A DNA stretch of 64,000 bases, taken from the NCBI RefSeq assembly GCF_003590095.1, contig NC_039480.1:5929328-5993327 (forward strand), written 5' to 3'. Within the stretch, counting starts at the first letter, position 1. Every line of letters starts with the position of its first letter. The stretch is from Trichoplusia ni (Eukaryota; Arthropoda; Insecta; Lepidoptera; Noctuidae). The notes under the pieces are model-generated. The model did not search any database. It was not told the DNA's origin and worked only from the letters and a program-made list of their open reading frames with translations. Of this stretch, positions 25,201 to 40,200 are shown one piece after another. The position numbers and the translations under genes were made by a program.

Positions 25201-28200
25201 GGGCTACTCCGATACATACGCGTGAGTAAACCGTTACATCATTTAATTATGAATCATTCTCACGATAGTTACTACCAAAATACATATGTAATTCACTTAT
25301 AAATCATCAGTGTAGACGTCATAGAGTCGTAATTGTAAATTACGAAGAAAAAGAAGTTGACCAGACAAAAGTGATTGGATCGACTCACGTCAAACTACGT
25401 CAAACTACATCAAACTGACCTGCTCTGCACACTGGGTGTGTTGCGATGCGAGTCGGGCGAGTGAGCGTAGGCCGGCGAGGACGACATGTAGGAGGGCAGA
25501 GTGGTCACTAGGACCGGCTTCACGTAGCCGTTCTTCAGCATTTCGTTCTCTGGGGGTAAATGAGAATAGGAGATGAAATAAATATCATCACCATCCTAGC
25601 CTTTTCCCAACTATGTTGGGGTCGGCTTCCAGTCTAACCGGATACAGCTAAGTACCAGTGTTTTACAAGAAGCGACTGCCTATCTGACCTCCTCAACCTT
25701 GGTATTTTTTCCGTTTTTTTTTATACACTCGCTTTTCTCGTCTTTGAGGCACTTCCCGATAAGATAGCAGCCTGAAATCATCAATGTAGCTTCAAACCCG
25801 ATGATAATGCAACTTACTACTATAAAAAAGGCTGGACCGATGTTGATAAATTTGAATGAACATTTAAAACGTGGGTTAGATTATAGATTAGATTTTTCTC
25901 ACTCTTTGAGTATGTAAGGGGAAGTTTGAAAGTGGCACCGGTTGCAGAAAAACTAGGTGTCAACCGGCTGTCATGGTATGCGGAGGAATGAGAGTCATGT
26001 GGTGAGGAAGGTGTTGAGTGTGGATGTGGATGGATATAGGGGAAGAGGACGACCAAGGAAACGATGGATGGATTGTGTGAAAGACGATATGGCTGCAAAG
26101 AGTTTCTTGTGAGATTTTTTTTATTTATTTATGCTAACACGGCTTACCAATTACGTTAACACAGAATGAGAAAAAAAATACAGTATTAGGATTAGATATT
26201 AAGTACACACATTATTATTACATAAGAATATTCAGTTAATATTTCGATTAAAATTAAGTACAATAGACATTTAATTATTATATATTATTATTTTCAAAAA
26301 AAAAATAAGGCCTACGCCCATCATTTCACAGAATTTTTTGTCATAAGAATCACAGTCGGGATTAGCTCCCAAGATTTTGTTGAAAGCGTTCAATGTTCGA
26401 GGGGTGGGAGAAAAAGCCCTTGCTACTGTTCGACTCGCAGGTACGGCTCATAGACGGTGTTTATGGTTGCGGGTATAATTATTGGAGATGACGTCACGAT
26501 AGAAAGGCATGGAAGGAGAAGACATGATGCGCCGACCCTAAATAATAATTGGGATAAGGGCGGGGGAATGATTCCAACCTATGTCTCACTCACCTGGCTT
26601 GGTATAATACTTGGAGAAGACATCATCTTTAGCGATGTTCGGGTACAGGAACTGGAGTTGAGTGAGATCCAGGACCCTGTCTGCGAGGGAGCGCAGCATC
26701 AGGTCGCGAGCGGTGAACGGCTGGAGACTGAAGACCTCGTTACCCTCTGTGAGAAGATACAAGGTATTTTACAAGCAAGTTCAAATCTGCCGTCATAACT
26801 AAGAATACAGTCATCAATATTTTTGAGAGTTTTATCCAGAAATGTCACCCTAAGAGGTAAAATGTAAAGGACAAATAAATATTAAAAAAAAACCACTCGA
26901 AGTATGTTAGGTTAGAGTTAATGAGTCTTGGATATACGCGCCTTGTTTTATCAATTAAGGTAGTGAGGTTACTAACAATGAGTTTAAATTTGTCTTATGG
27001 CGGGCTAACGTGATAGGCGCGTATAGCTAGGAGTCGCAGAGTTGATTCCCGTCTGAGATGTGAATATTTCCAAAGTATTGTACTTGTATTCAATTGCAGA
27101 ACCCGTTGCCAGTCACAGACCCTTCCGCGTATTCACAAATATTCAAGTCATACGCACAAAGACACCCAGACTTAGGACAAGCATTCGTCGATCACACAAA
27201 TGTTTGTCTTATACGGGGATTGAACCCGCAACATTTCGTCCTCAGTGGATTTTGCGCGGTGACTTAACCACTCGGCTATTCACGCACTCATTTATCCCTA
27301 ATATCTCTGTAATGGACACAAGCTCTGCTTAATTTGACTAGATGGCGATGTGTGAATCTTGTCCAATATTATATTATATTCGTATATTGTATACTAGCTG
27401 TTTCCCGCGACTTCGTCCACGTGGTTAAAAGATCTTGAACCGTTTTCTCAGCACACGCAACGGAAGCCCTCAAATATGAATAATGTTTTTTTACGACATC
27501 ACATTAGAAACCTCAAAAATTGTAGCCTATGTGTTATTCTGATGTATAAGCTATATTGTGGTAAAGTTTCATTCAAATCCACTCAGCAGTTTTTACGTGA
27601 AAGAGTAACAAACATCCATACATCCATACTTACAAACTTTCGCCTTTATAATAGTAGTAGGATTATTATACCTACCTAAATATGGTACAAAAATCGGACA
27701 GATCTTTCAAACACTTTATCTACGCGAGGATGAAACCCTCAACAAATCATGCACATTATACTTCTTCAAGCTTCTATATGACGCCGTAACCACTAATCAC
27801 CACTGTCTACGCCGTACCAACGCCTAGTGATTTTTAATAGCAACAAGTTGCACGTTTCCTGAAATGCTATCAATTAATCTTTGTATTTTATTTTTTCTAC
27901 GTCCACCCGCACATCTTCGACATTTTTAGTTAGTTAAAATTTGTACACGGTTGCGTCGCCAGCAAGATTGCTTTTCGTTTTGTAATTTCCAATTTTGTGA
28001 AGATTAAAAGCTATAATTGAAGAAACTGAGGTTTTATTATTAAAACTTCCAAAATGTCCAGTACGAGACATTTAATGTGGCGACCGTGACAGGACACAAT
28101 TGCAATATTCGGATCAATTACGAAGACAAAGGAATTCTCATCACAAAGGAATCTACCAAAGATTCATCGTGGAGGACTACAGACGCAAGAACACTATATC

Positions 28201-31200
28201 AGAAGACAACTTAGCCAGCCAGGTCGGCCAGCAGATCGCGCCGCGCCCAGCCTTAGTTTCTACTACGTCGAGGTTCACCGTCAGCCTGCCACGTCAGTTC
28301 GAGAATTTTGTCAACTTCTGCGAGCAACACGTGTACCTATCAATGCCACAGCCACCAGCGAGGACCAGTGCAGTCAGAAGCTGTCGCCTCGCCTATCAGT
28401 TAAGTGCCATTTCCTACAAGCATTACCTAAACTTATTTTTCCCATCAACAAGGTCGCTGTTTGGTACAATCCACTTGTGTAATTCTTTATCCTAACAAGG
28501 TATCTAGCTATTTTCAGGCTTATTTCTGGTAAATTGTCTATATATTTTCTAAAATAGTAAAGTTAAAATCAATAGTGTAGGGTGTAATACCCACGTGGTC
28601 AATTGTAAAATCGTAAATTCATTAGCATAACAGTAAATTCATAAAAATATATTAATAAATGAATAATAATCGAGTGTCTAAACACCCATTATTAATTACA
28701 TTACAGATATTTTATTCTACTAGGTAATCTGAAGGTTTAAACTTAGCCAATCTCGTAAAAGTTCGTGCCATTATTCTAGTTCACATTATTTCAATAGTTT
28801 TGGCCGACTATTTCAGCGTCTGCGTCACAGCCTGACGCTGACCACCGCTAGTCGCGTTCGGGCGTCGACACATCGGCACTTCACCGCGCCGAGCCGTCGC
28901 CGCGCAGCTGCCGCTCGGTTACCGCGAGGCTGCGCTCGGGCCCAGGTGTCGCCGAAGGAGTATCAGATAAGAGTTGAACATATAACTTCATTCCTTCATT
29001 TTGCATTGGTGTTTAGATTACTCGATCAATTCTAGTATTTTCTATATAGTTTTGATTGCAAGTTTATTGTTTGTTGTTGCTACTATTCATCAATAAACAA
29101 TATGTCTTTAAGCGAGGATAAAGACAGTAATGCGAAACAATTGAAGGAACTATATGCTAAACGTAGCTCGGTCAAAGGTCGTTTAACGAAATTTAAAAAA
29201 CATTTAGATGTAGTATGTTCTTCAAAATTATCAAAAATGCAAGTCAAAGAATTAGAAATTAGTATTGATAAAATACGAGCTATGTCTAGCAAATTCGATG
29301 AACTACAGGCTCAAATTGAGGTTATTAATTGTGATAATATGGACTCTGAGATCGATGAACGTGATGAAATTGAGCAAATCTTCATCTCACATCTGGCAAT
29401 TGCTGAAGAGCAACTTGACAAGTATAAGGCTACTCCTCACCATTCTGATTCACACAATTTATCACAATGTCATCACGATCAGACATCGCAGTGTCATCAC
29501 ATTGATTTTAAATTACCACAAATACAAATTACAAAGTTCAATGGCGAATATTTCCGCTGGCTTGAGTTTCGGGATACCTATTTGTCACTTATTCACAACA
29601 ACGAGCGTATCAAGCCTATTCATAAGTTCCATTATTTAGTATCGTATCTCGAAAATGAAGCCGCACGAATTATTTCTAACTTAGAGATTTGCGCAGTCAA
29701 TTATGAAACTGCGTGGCAGCTTCTGTGTGATCGGTACGACAACAAGCGCCAACTCATAAATCAACACCTCAATTCATTGTTATATTTTAAACCAACCGAG
29801 CAACAAAACAAACGTGAAACAAGCAAATCATTGAGGTTTCTAGTTGATCACGTAACAAAAAATCTGCGAGCACTGTCAAGTTTAGCCAAACAAGATGAAC
29901 TATTAGATATGATAATCATTAAAATGCTTATACCTAAATTAGACAATCATACGGCTATGAAGTGGGAAGAGCATCGTAATTGTTTGTCCGATCTCCCCAC
30001 TCTAAAGGACTTCAATAAGTTCCTAAACGATCGTGCTGATGTTTTAGAAACATTGTCCCAAAACAAGTCTGACACACTCGAGACTACACAACCACGCCAA
30101 AATAATAAAAATAATTCTCGCATTGCTAAGTCGTTTTCATCTACAGTTCAGAACACCGGCTCTGTCACTAGGCACTGCGTTGCCTGTAAAGGTGACCACT
30201 GGATATACGACTGCCCTACATTCCTAGCGAAAGGTGTTCAGGAACGACGTGATGAAGCATTTAAGTTGCACTTATGTTCCAATTGTTTACGAATTGGGCA
30301 TCATGCACGCGATTGCAAGTTGGGTCCCTGTCGTCAGTGCAAGCGTAGACACAATTCACTCTTGCATTTACCTAATTCAAATAATTCTAGCACAAGTAAT
30401 TCTAGTACAGTCAGCGGCAATAGCCCTAACTCAGATCGTGGTTTTAGTGAAATATCAGTCAACAATTCAACAAGTGATAATTTCGTACAAAATTATATCC
30501 TTTTGTCAACAGCCATGGTGAACGTTATAAATCCTCAAACAAATAAACAATTTCGAGTTCGCGCTTTATTAGACTGTGGAAGTCAATCTTCATTTATCAG
30601 CCAGTCGCTCATGAACAAGCTTTCATTACAGGTATGTGTCATAAACACTATAAAAGTTATTGGCATAGGCAACAACTTAGCGGAACATGTAAACAAAAGT
30701 TGCATTGCCGGGTTAAATTCTGTTGACAATGAATACAGTGTCGTACAATCATTTTATGTACTTAACCAATTAACAGGTGCTATTCCTAAACAATCCATAG
30801 ATATTAGTCAACTAAATATTCCAAGAGACATTCAGTTAGCTGATCCTAATTTTAATCAGCCTTCGGCCATAGACATCCTGATCGGTGCGGACCTATTTTG
30901 GGACCTTTTAGGATGTGATCAGCTAGCATTAGGTCATAACATGCCCAAACTACGTAGCTCAAAGCTAGGTTGGCTAGTCGCCGGCCCTATTTCTAAAGGG
31001 TTCAGGAATCGTTCGTCACCTATAACCATTCCGTGTCATGTTTCAATCAATGATAGTGACGAATGCAATAATTCCGATATTAATTCTCAATTGACAAAGT
31101 TTTGGGAACTGGAGCAAGTTCCAGACAAGCAATATTTCAGTAAAATTGAGCAGGCTTGTGAAGACCACTTTTATCGAAACACTTATCGTTTAGAATCTGG

Positions 31201-34200
31201 CAGATTTTGTGTTAGGCTGCCACTAATTGATACTCCAGATTGTTTAGGAGATTCTTACGCAATGGCAAAAACCCGATTATTATACCTAGAAAAACGTTTC
31301 CGTAAGAATCCAGAATTAAGATTACAATATTCAAATTTCATTCAAGAATATCTAGACCTAGGCCATTTAGAGGAATGCCCGATTGTACATTCCGTTCCAT
31401 CCTATTATCTTTGCCATCATGCAGTGTTTAAACAAAATAGCGAAACGACAAAGACACGTGTTGTCTTTGATGGATCGGCACGAACTTCCTCAGGTTTCTC
31501 TCTGAACGACCTACAGATGGTTGGTCCCAATGTGCAAGACTCAATCTTTTCTATTTTGATTCGAGCTCGTCAGTATAGATACATTTTGACAGCGGATATT
31601 GAAAAATTTTTTAGGATGGTTGAACTAGACGAACGTGACCGTAATTTTCAATTAATACTTTGGAGAAGTCATGAGTCAAATCCTATCAAAACTTTACGTC
31701 TAAAAACCGTCACTTATGGTCTCGCAAGTGCTACATATTTAAGCACCAAGTGTTTGTCAGTGTTGGCAGAGGATTGCGATGATCAGCTTATAAGTAACAT
31801 AATTAAACACGACCATTATGTCGATGATTTGGTTACTGGATCCAACAATGAGTCCGAGTTGTTGTACATTCAGCGCAAGGTGTCGGACACTCTAAAATCT
31901 GGAGGGTTCAAACTACGTAAATTCAGATCGAATTTACCAAGTATTTTGTCATCGTCGGCGATTGATCCAAATGACAAGGTTAGTTTAAGCGAATCCACTA
32001 ATACTTTAGGATTAAATTGGAATCCTAAAACCGATATGTTTCAAATATCAATTGTTATACCTAATAAAAATGATGTAGTCACCAAGCGGTTTATACTGTC
32101 TACATCATTCAAAATTTTTGATCCTCTTGGACTTCTTAGTCCATGCGTGATTATACCTAAAATGTTACTTCAGTCATTATGGCTCAATAAAAGGAGCTGG
32201 GATGAGACAGTTAGCTCCGATATTTTGGAAACCTGGAACAAATTCATCAACGATTTACATTTTTTATCAAATCTACAGATCCCGCGGTTGACGCTATGCG
32301 AAGATCCAAGTTATATAGAAATACATACCTTTAGCGATGCTTCCCAAGTCGCTTATGGTGCATGTGTGTACCTGCGGTCACACAACTTAGCTGGTGAGGT
32401 CAAGGTTAACTTGCTGTGTGCTAAGTCTAAAGTGGCGCCGTTGAAGCCGACGACAATACCGCGTCTAGAGCTTTGTGCCGCTCTACTGGCTGCAAAATTG
32501 TGCAAGGCAGTTACCTGTTCTCTGCGATGTGAGGTTAATCGCATCATTCATTGGTGCGATTCTAGCGTTGTCCTCAGCTGGTTGAATGGTAACTCTGCAA
32601 GGTTAAAAACATTTGTAGCAAATAGGGTTGCCGAAATTAATGAACTCACCAACAGTTCGTCGTGGCGCTATGTGTCGACTGATCAGAATCCGGCTGACCT
32701 GATCTCAAGAGGCGTAAGCCCACATCAAATTGTCAATTTCAATTTATGGTGGTCAGGTCCAAATTTTCTAACACAGTCTGAATCTGGTTGGCCCTATTTA
32801 AACAAATTATTAAATGAAACAGAATTACCTGAAATGAAATCCTCTTCCGCTGTTGTCCAGGAACCTGTAACAGAGATTCTGAAAATAGATAAGTTTTCAT
32901 CGTTCTTAAAATTGAGACGCATATTTGCATACGTAAATAGATTCATACACAACATAAGACTAAAAAATCCAAAAGATAAGTTACTCGGAAGGTTTAGTGT
33001 CAGTGAATTGGAGTCATCATTTATTAGCCTTTGTAAAATTGCTCAGCAAACTTCATTTGCTGCAGAGTACAACACTTTGTTAAAAAATAAAACACTATGT
33101 AGAAAGTCATCTCTTTTATCACTTTCACCCTTTCTGGACGATGACAAGGTAATTAGAGTCGGTGGTAGACTAGAATTATCAAATTATAATTATGCCAAAA
33201 AACATCCCATACTTTTACACGCCTCTCATCCTTTCACTAAACTGTATTTCAGACATGAACATTTACAGAACATGCATGCCGGGCCTCAACTGTTGCTGGC
33301 ATGTGTAAGAGAAACTGTGTGGCCTGTAAACGGTAGGCATTTGGCCCGCCGCACGGTGCATGATTGTGTCAGATGTAAACGTATTCAAGGAAAAACATTA
33401 ACTCCCATGATGGGAAACTTACCTGCACAACGCATCACACCCGATTTTCCATTTCGTACGGTTGGCGTTGACTTCGCTGGTCCGTTTCTCACGATTAATA
33501 GAAAGGGTCGAGGTGCACGACTAACTAAAACCTATTTGTGTTTGTTTGTATGTTTTCGCTATAAATGTCTGCACCTGGAAGCCGTCAGTGATTTGTCTAA
33601 AGACGCGTTCATTATGACATTACGCAGATTCATATCGCGACGAGGTAAGCCAGCGGAGATATTTTGTGATAACGGCCGCAACTTCGTTGCAGCCGCTAAG
33701 GAAATAGGCCATTTTCTTAAAACTAGTCATGAGTCTGTAGTTGATTTTGCTACCAACGAGGGTGTGAGGTTTGTGTTCTCTCCCACGTATGCTCCACATT
33801 TCGGCGGCATCTGGGAGGCCGGCGTTAAATCCGCAAAGTTTCATTTGAAACGCGTTATGGGAAACAATCATTTAACATTTGAGGAGATATGTACTCTTTT
33901 CACGCAAGTGGAAGCAGTGCTCAATAGTAGACCTTTATGCCCACTCTCCCCTTCCCCTAACGATTACCATTTCCTAACTCCAGGCCACTTTCTGATAGGG
34001 CGTGCCTTAAATGCATTGCCTGGTCCATCGCTTGAACACGAAAGGGAGAACAATCTTCAACGCTACATGAAGCTTGAACAAATACATCAACATTTCTGGC
34101 AGCGCTGGCAAAGGGAGTATGTAGCGGAGCTACAGCAGCGCTTAAAATGGCGCACTAAAACGGCATCCCTGCAAGTCGGCGATTTAGTTCTTCTTCAGGA

Positions 34201-37200
34201 GGACAACGTCCCACCACTCAATTGGCGAATGGGACGAATCAGCCGCTTGTTCCCGGGGGCCGACGGCGTTACGCGAGTCGCAGACGTGCAGACTACCAGA
34301 GGTTGCTTTAGGAGACCTTTCACGCGGATCTGTCCCTTGCCCACAGCCTTGACAGATGAAGACTGAAGAAGTTGAAAGGAGACTTTCAACGGGGGGGAAG
34401 ATGTCTACGCCGTACCAACGCCTAGTGATTTTTAATAGCAACAAGTTGCACGTTTCCTGAAATGCTATCAATTAATCTTTGTATTTTATTTTTTCTACGT
34501 CCACCCGCACATCTTCGACATTTTTAGTTAGTTAAAATTTGTACACGGTTGCGTCGCCAGCAAGATTGCTTTTCGTTTTGTAATTTCCAATTTTGTGAAG
34601 ATTAAAAGCTATAATTGAAGAAACTGAGGTTTTATTATTAAAACTTCCAAAATGTCCAGTACGAGACACCACTCACTAATCACCGATACTCACCACCGAC
34701 CCAGGCGATGGTGATTCCTCCGAGCTCCGAGTCGGAGAAACGCAGGAGGAAGGTGCCCGGAGGACACTTGGAGAGCATCTCCTCAGCTTGCTTCTTCTGA
34801 ATGAAGCCCATGATCAGGCTAGGTGGAAGAAAGATATTCAAATAACAATTATTCATAGTAATTTACGTGATTCTAACTGCAAATTTGCAGTTCGAATGCA
34901 GTTGACACGACTGCAATAGAACTGCAAACCAACCGTTACAGAAACCGTCACACGACTGCAATTGGACCGTTTGATTGGTTTGCAGTTCTGTTGCAGTCAT
35001 GTCAACTGCATCCGAACTGCAAATTTGCAGTTGAAATGCGGTCCGTCTGTTTAGACCCTAGCCTCTTTAACATGTTTTGTAACATTATGGAATGCAAATA
35101 AATATATGAATATGAATACTTACAGAATAAATGATTCAATTTCATTGAAAAAATTACCTTCGATTTGAAAATATTGTCGTTTTTGAAGTCGATTGAAAAC
35201 AAGAATTTTGTTTGTTTTTATTCAAACAGATATAGCGCAGTTTTTCTTGTTTAATAAATGCGGACAACATCACATACGTTGTTCTGAACCCAAAGTAAGT
35301 TGCTAAAGCACTTGTGTTATGGAATTCAGATACAAAGAAGGTACCACAAACACCCAGACCCGAGACAATGTAGAAATGTGAATTTTCCATTGACCCGACC
35401 GGGGATCGAACCCGGGACCTCAGAGCTAGCGACACCTTGAAACCGGTGCGTGCGCCACTCGACCAGTGTTGGCATTTGCAGATGTTTTGCTATTATTTAG
35501 AGACTGTTTTGGATTGCGTATAATTTTATTTGTTTAGCTTCATTTCATATATTAAGCGCCTGTTTCTGCCATCTCTGATAAGCAGATATCTGGGAGATAA
35601 ACTGGAAAATTCTATGAAGTAACTTAAGGGGAACTTAATCTGTCGATTATGAAACAGGCCTTATACCTGTTTGTTTCTTGAAAAAATACATAAATAAACC
35701 AAAATCCCACTAACCGATCACACCACAGCGTCCTCAGATAATCCCTGGTGACCTTGACGACCATGTAGAACCACTCCCAGAAGGTGAAGTTCCTCTCGGG
35801 CAGGGCGTCCTTGCAGAACTGGGTCCAGGAGACGGGAGTGGCGTTCAGCTCCAGCGTGTTGAGGGGGAGGCTGGTCCTGCCCGCGGCGCAGACGCTGCGT
35901 TAGTCAGGGTGCCGTCAGCCCGGGTGAGGGGGGGGAGTCTAAGGCTGCGTTTCCACCAGAGATGAGCGAGGATCCAAAGCGAGGAATGTGTTTGTAAAAA
36001 CCAATAGAATCGCTTCATTAACCTCGCCTCGGTCAGCTCAGCTCTGGTGGAAACGCTGCCTAAGGCACAAGCAGTTGGCTTGAGGCAGTTTTTTATTAAA
36101 AAAAAAACGACTCCCGCGGCAAGGAATTTCATCCTAGTGTTGCGGGAGGTTTCACAAACATTCAAGTCACAAAGACACAAAGACTCAGGACAAGCATTGG
36201 TGGATCACACAAATGCTTGTCCTCGAACTAACACGTCACGCAGTGGGTTTGGCGTGATGAACTCAACCACTCGGCTATCTTTGCAGTCATATGTAAAAAC
36301 AGCCTAAGATATATCTATACTAATAAATAAAGCTGAAGAGTTTGTTTGTTTGTTTGTTTGTTTGTTTAAACGCGCTAATCTCAGGATCTACTGGTCCAAA
36401 TTGAAAAATTCTTTTTGTGTTGAATAGACCATTCATCGAGGAAGGCTTTAGGATATATACCATTACGCTGCGACTAATAGGAGCGAAGATACAATGGAAA
36501 ATGTGAAAAAAACAGGGCAGGTATAAATCATAACTTATATCTTCTACCCACGGGGACGAAGTCGCGGGCAACAGCTAGTATATATATACATACTTATAGT
36601 TGTCCCGAGGCTGTATACTCAGACCATGGCAAATACATTCAGATGGCCGGAGGTTAAATAGTCAGCCGCAGGCATACACATACACACACTTTCCCTGAGC
36701 CTGTACAGTCAATCTGAGGCATGCGTATTCTTGCCTGAGGCATAGTGCGACTAATTATTAATTTACTTTCAAAAAAAAAATACTAATGAATACAAAATCA
36801 ATGTAAGATTACTCTGACTTTGATTTGCAGTCAGTAAAACAAACATGGAGATAATAATATGTACCTGAAAATCTTCTCAGCCAGGAATCGAAGGTTGTCC
36901 TCCGAGAGGTCACCGCCGGTCGCCGAACAGAACTTGATGCGGAGCGTCTCCGCTAGCTGGCCCCAAGTCACCTGACAAAATAGATGAGGTTGATACTCAT
37001 GTGTTATCTATACTAATATATAAAGCTGAAGAGTTTGTTTGTTTGAACGCGCTAATCTCAGAAACTACTGGTTCAAGCTGAAAAATTCTTTTGTGTTAAA
37101 TAGACCATTCATCGAGGAAGGTTTTAGGCTATATACCATCACGCTGCGACTAATACAAGCGAAGATACAATGGAAAATGTGGAAAAAAATGGGAAATTTA

Positions 37201-40200
37201 TTCATCTTCGAGGGCTACCGTTCAAAAATTCCTAACTTATATCTTCTAAACACGCGGACGAAGTCGCGGGCAACAGCTAGTTTATAATAAACTTAAATCT
37301 CGACAATTAAAACGAAACATAACCCTCCTTATTGACGCAGTCGGTTAAAAACACTTATCACTCACCTTATCAGGCACGGCGAAGGGCACGCGGCCCGGGG
37401 GGCTGAATGCGTTGTCCCACGTGACTGTCGCCCAGCCGTGGGGTTCTTGGTTGCCGTGGACAATCACCACGACAGGCAGGGAGAGGGTCCATACCTGGTG
37501 GGGTGGGGGTGGTGATTAGTGGTGTGGAATGTAGACGAAAGCTGGATAGACTTAATTTTTAATTGATAAGAAAAACGTCCATTTTTATGTGAAAGTATAG
37601 TGACAATAAAATAAAACCGGACGAGAGACAGTGTGTTTTTTTTTTTCATTATTTTGTTTTACGACTCCCAAGATTCAAGATTCAAGATTCAAGATTTATT
37701 TATTGTTTGTCACAGGTGGAAATTCAGCTCTTAAAATTAGTGTTATAACAAAGTATCACTGTAACATACCCATGTGGTGTACAATCTTTAAAATTTACAA
37801 ATACTTGTCAAAAGAAAAACAAAATGAAATCATTAAAGTAACATAATAACCATTAGAGAAAATAAATTAAGTATGAAAATCAATTGGTATTTGTCATAAT
37901 TATTGCATCATTAACGTCATATTAAATAAATTTTAGTCAAAAACATTTGTCACTGAATTAATTGATGTCAAAAAAAAAAAAAGAAATAGAATAAATAAAA
38001 ATAACAATAATATAAATCGTCATGACAAGTGTACAAAATAGTCAAGGCAATATAATATTCATTACCACTACATTACAGATAAATACATTAAACAATAACT
38101 AACACTTTTCATTATCATAATACCATTAAATAAATTTCAGTCCAGACATTTAAAGAATTCATTAATTGTATAATATGCTTTCTGTATCAGTAGTTTTTTA
38201 AGTTTGTATTTAAAAGTAGCTAATGTTTCAGTGGTTTTAATAAAGTCTGGCAATTTATTATAAATTTTCACACCCATACCAAATATGGATGATTTAAACT
38301 TAACTGTTCTACTCTTAGCTGCCTTAAGGTCATTTTTATATCTTGTACTTCTCATAGTCTCATAATTACTGATATCTCGCTTTGTGATTGAGGCTGCTTC
38401 CAATATAAACATTGACGCTAGGGTTAAGATTTTTAGTCTTCTGAATTCTGTTACGCATGAATCGGTCTGTTTATGCCCACATATACTTCGGATACATTTT
38501 TTTTGGGCTCTGAATGCAAATTCTCTGTTAGTAGAGTTACCCCAACACAGTATACCATATTTTAGAGTAGAACCCACATATGCATGATAAACATTGAGTA
38601 ATACGTTTTCATTTACAATTCTTCGAAGTAAATAGAGAGCATATGAATACTGGTTAAGTTTTTTGCAGACATCATCTACATGCATTTTCCAGTCAAGTTT
38701 TGAGTCGATATGGACTCCTAGAAATTTAGTGTTACTGACCTGATTTATTGAATTACCTTTATAATTAACATTGATTTTATTTGATTTTGAATTTTTATTT
38801 GTGAAGGACATATAGTTTGTTTTATCAATATTTATTTTTAAATTATTAATTATTAGCCAGTTTATAATATCTTCGAGAGATTTATTAACCTGAGCTTCAA
38901 AATTTTCTTGACCGGTATCTGCAAAAATGGCCGTGCTATCGTCCGCAAACAATATCATGTCCTGGTCTATAGACCTTGGTAGGTCATTGATATATATAAC
39001 GAATAAAAGAGGCCCAAGGATACTTCCTTGGGGAACGCCAAATTTTACAAGTTTAGGGTCCGACATATAGATGCGTTCGAATTTTGTGTCTATTTCTATT
39101 TTCGTTATTCGTGTTATTTGAAAACGATCACTTAAGTACGACTTAATAAGTTCCAACGCATTCCCTCTTATACCATATTTCTCTAATTTGTTAAGTAGGA
39201 TATTATGGTCAACATGGTCAAAAGCCTTAGTCATATCCATAAAAATAGCGGTTATTTGTTGCTTGCTATCCAATCCAGTCATTACTTTCTTAAGAAAATT
39301 AAAAAGAGCATCACTGGTGGATCTTCCTTTACGAAAGCCAAATTGTTCATTAGTAAATAAGTTATTGAGTTCAAAGAAATTATATAAATTATTATATATA
39401 ACCTTTTCGAAAATTTTTGCCATCACTGGTATTAACGCAATCGGTCTGTAAAAACGCATATCCTCTCTATCTTCTTTTTTAAATAATGGATTTACGATCG
39501 TAATTTTCAATTTTGAAGGAAAAACACCTCGTTCTAGACACTGATTGATAATGTTACTAATTACTGGAGCTATGTGACTAGACACTCGTTTTATAATGTT
39601 CGTATTTATGTTGTCATACCCTGTACTATTCGTGTTGTTTAATCCTTTTATAATTTGATCTATTTCATGTGGATTGGTTGGCTTTAAAAAATAGAATTTG
39701 AATTTGTATTGTACGTTTTTGTAACTGAGCCGCTAGAGGTTGAAGTAGACTGTATTTCATCAATGAAGTAGTTGTTGAATAATTGTGCTATTTCCTTAGG
39801 ATTTGTAACTAGTTGATCTTTTACTTTTATTTGTGTAATATTTTCTTTTGGAGTTACTATTTTATTATTATTTATGATCTTCCACATTGCCTTTCCCTTG
39901 TTTGTAGCTGAATTAATATAATAACTGTTTTGAGCCTTTTGTGTTTTTTTAATTATAATTCTAAATCTTTTTGAAAAGTTTTTAAATTTTGTTTTATCAT
40001 TAGGATTTGACGTCAACCTATACTTCCACAATAATTGGCGTTTTCGTTTCGAGCATATTTTTATACCCTTACTTAACCATGCAGGCTTCTTGGAAATTGG
40101 TATTTTCACACATGTATCTGGGAAACATAAGTCATAGAAAAGACAAAATAAACTATAAAAAGTATCAAAGTTTTTTTCAGGGTCATCACTAGTGTAGCAT

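Larger units (their letters stand above)
13201..25419 (-). other. STAT: STAT intron 18 (12.2 kb)
   Basis: No exon could be fitted inside. Listed elements: MITEs at 14187-14510, 15901-16281, 17277-17377, 17818-18115, 19643-20084 and 25088-25242; Helitrons at 21156-21355, 23182-23386 and 23387-23612; SINEs at 20104-20245 and 23669-23938. Also seen: a LINE 3' end at about 18835-19090, a dispersed repeat at 21660-21815, an 'AGGAGGTTCT' repeat at 24064-24215, and very AT-rich low-complexity sequence at 20560-20760 and 24360-24720. The remaining stretches show no recognisable feature. Confidence 0.65.
27804..34668 (+). mobile_element. Complete Pao/BEL LTR retrotransposon
   Basis: 6865 bp: 5' LTR, tRNA primer site, leader of about 1 kb, one intact Gag-Pol ORF (29102-34366), purine tract and 3' LTR. 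CCAC is duplicated on both flanks (27800-27803, 34669-34672). The LTRs are each 267 bp and read as identical. The element lies in STAT intron 16, opposite in strand to STAT. There is no envelope ORF. It looks young and potentially autonomous. Confidence 0.95.

Noticed and set aside
26457..26798. 113-codon ORF on the + strand
   Set aside because: Antisense of STAT exon 17 extended into intron; no independent support.
28100..28495. 131-codon ORF in the Pao leader
   Set aside because: No similarity to Gag or to any known motif; Pao elements usually have one ORF, which starts at 29102.
27804..34668. Endogenous retrovirus with envelope
   Set aside because: No envelope-like ORF lies between Gag-Pol and the 3' LTR; only 35 bp separate them.
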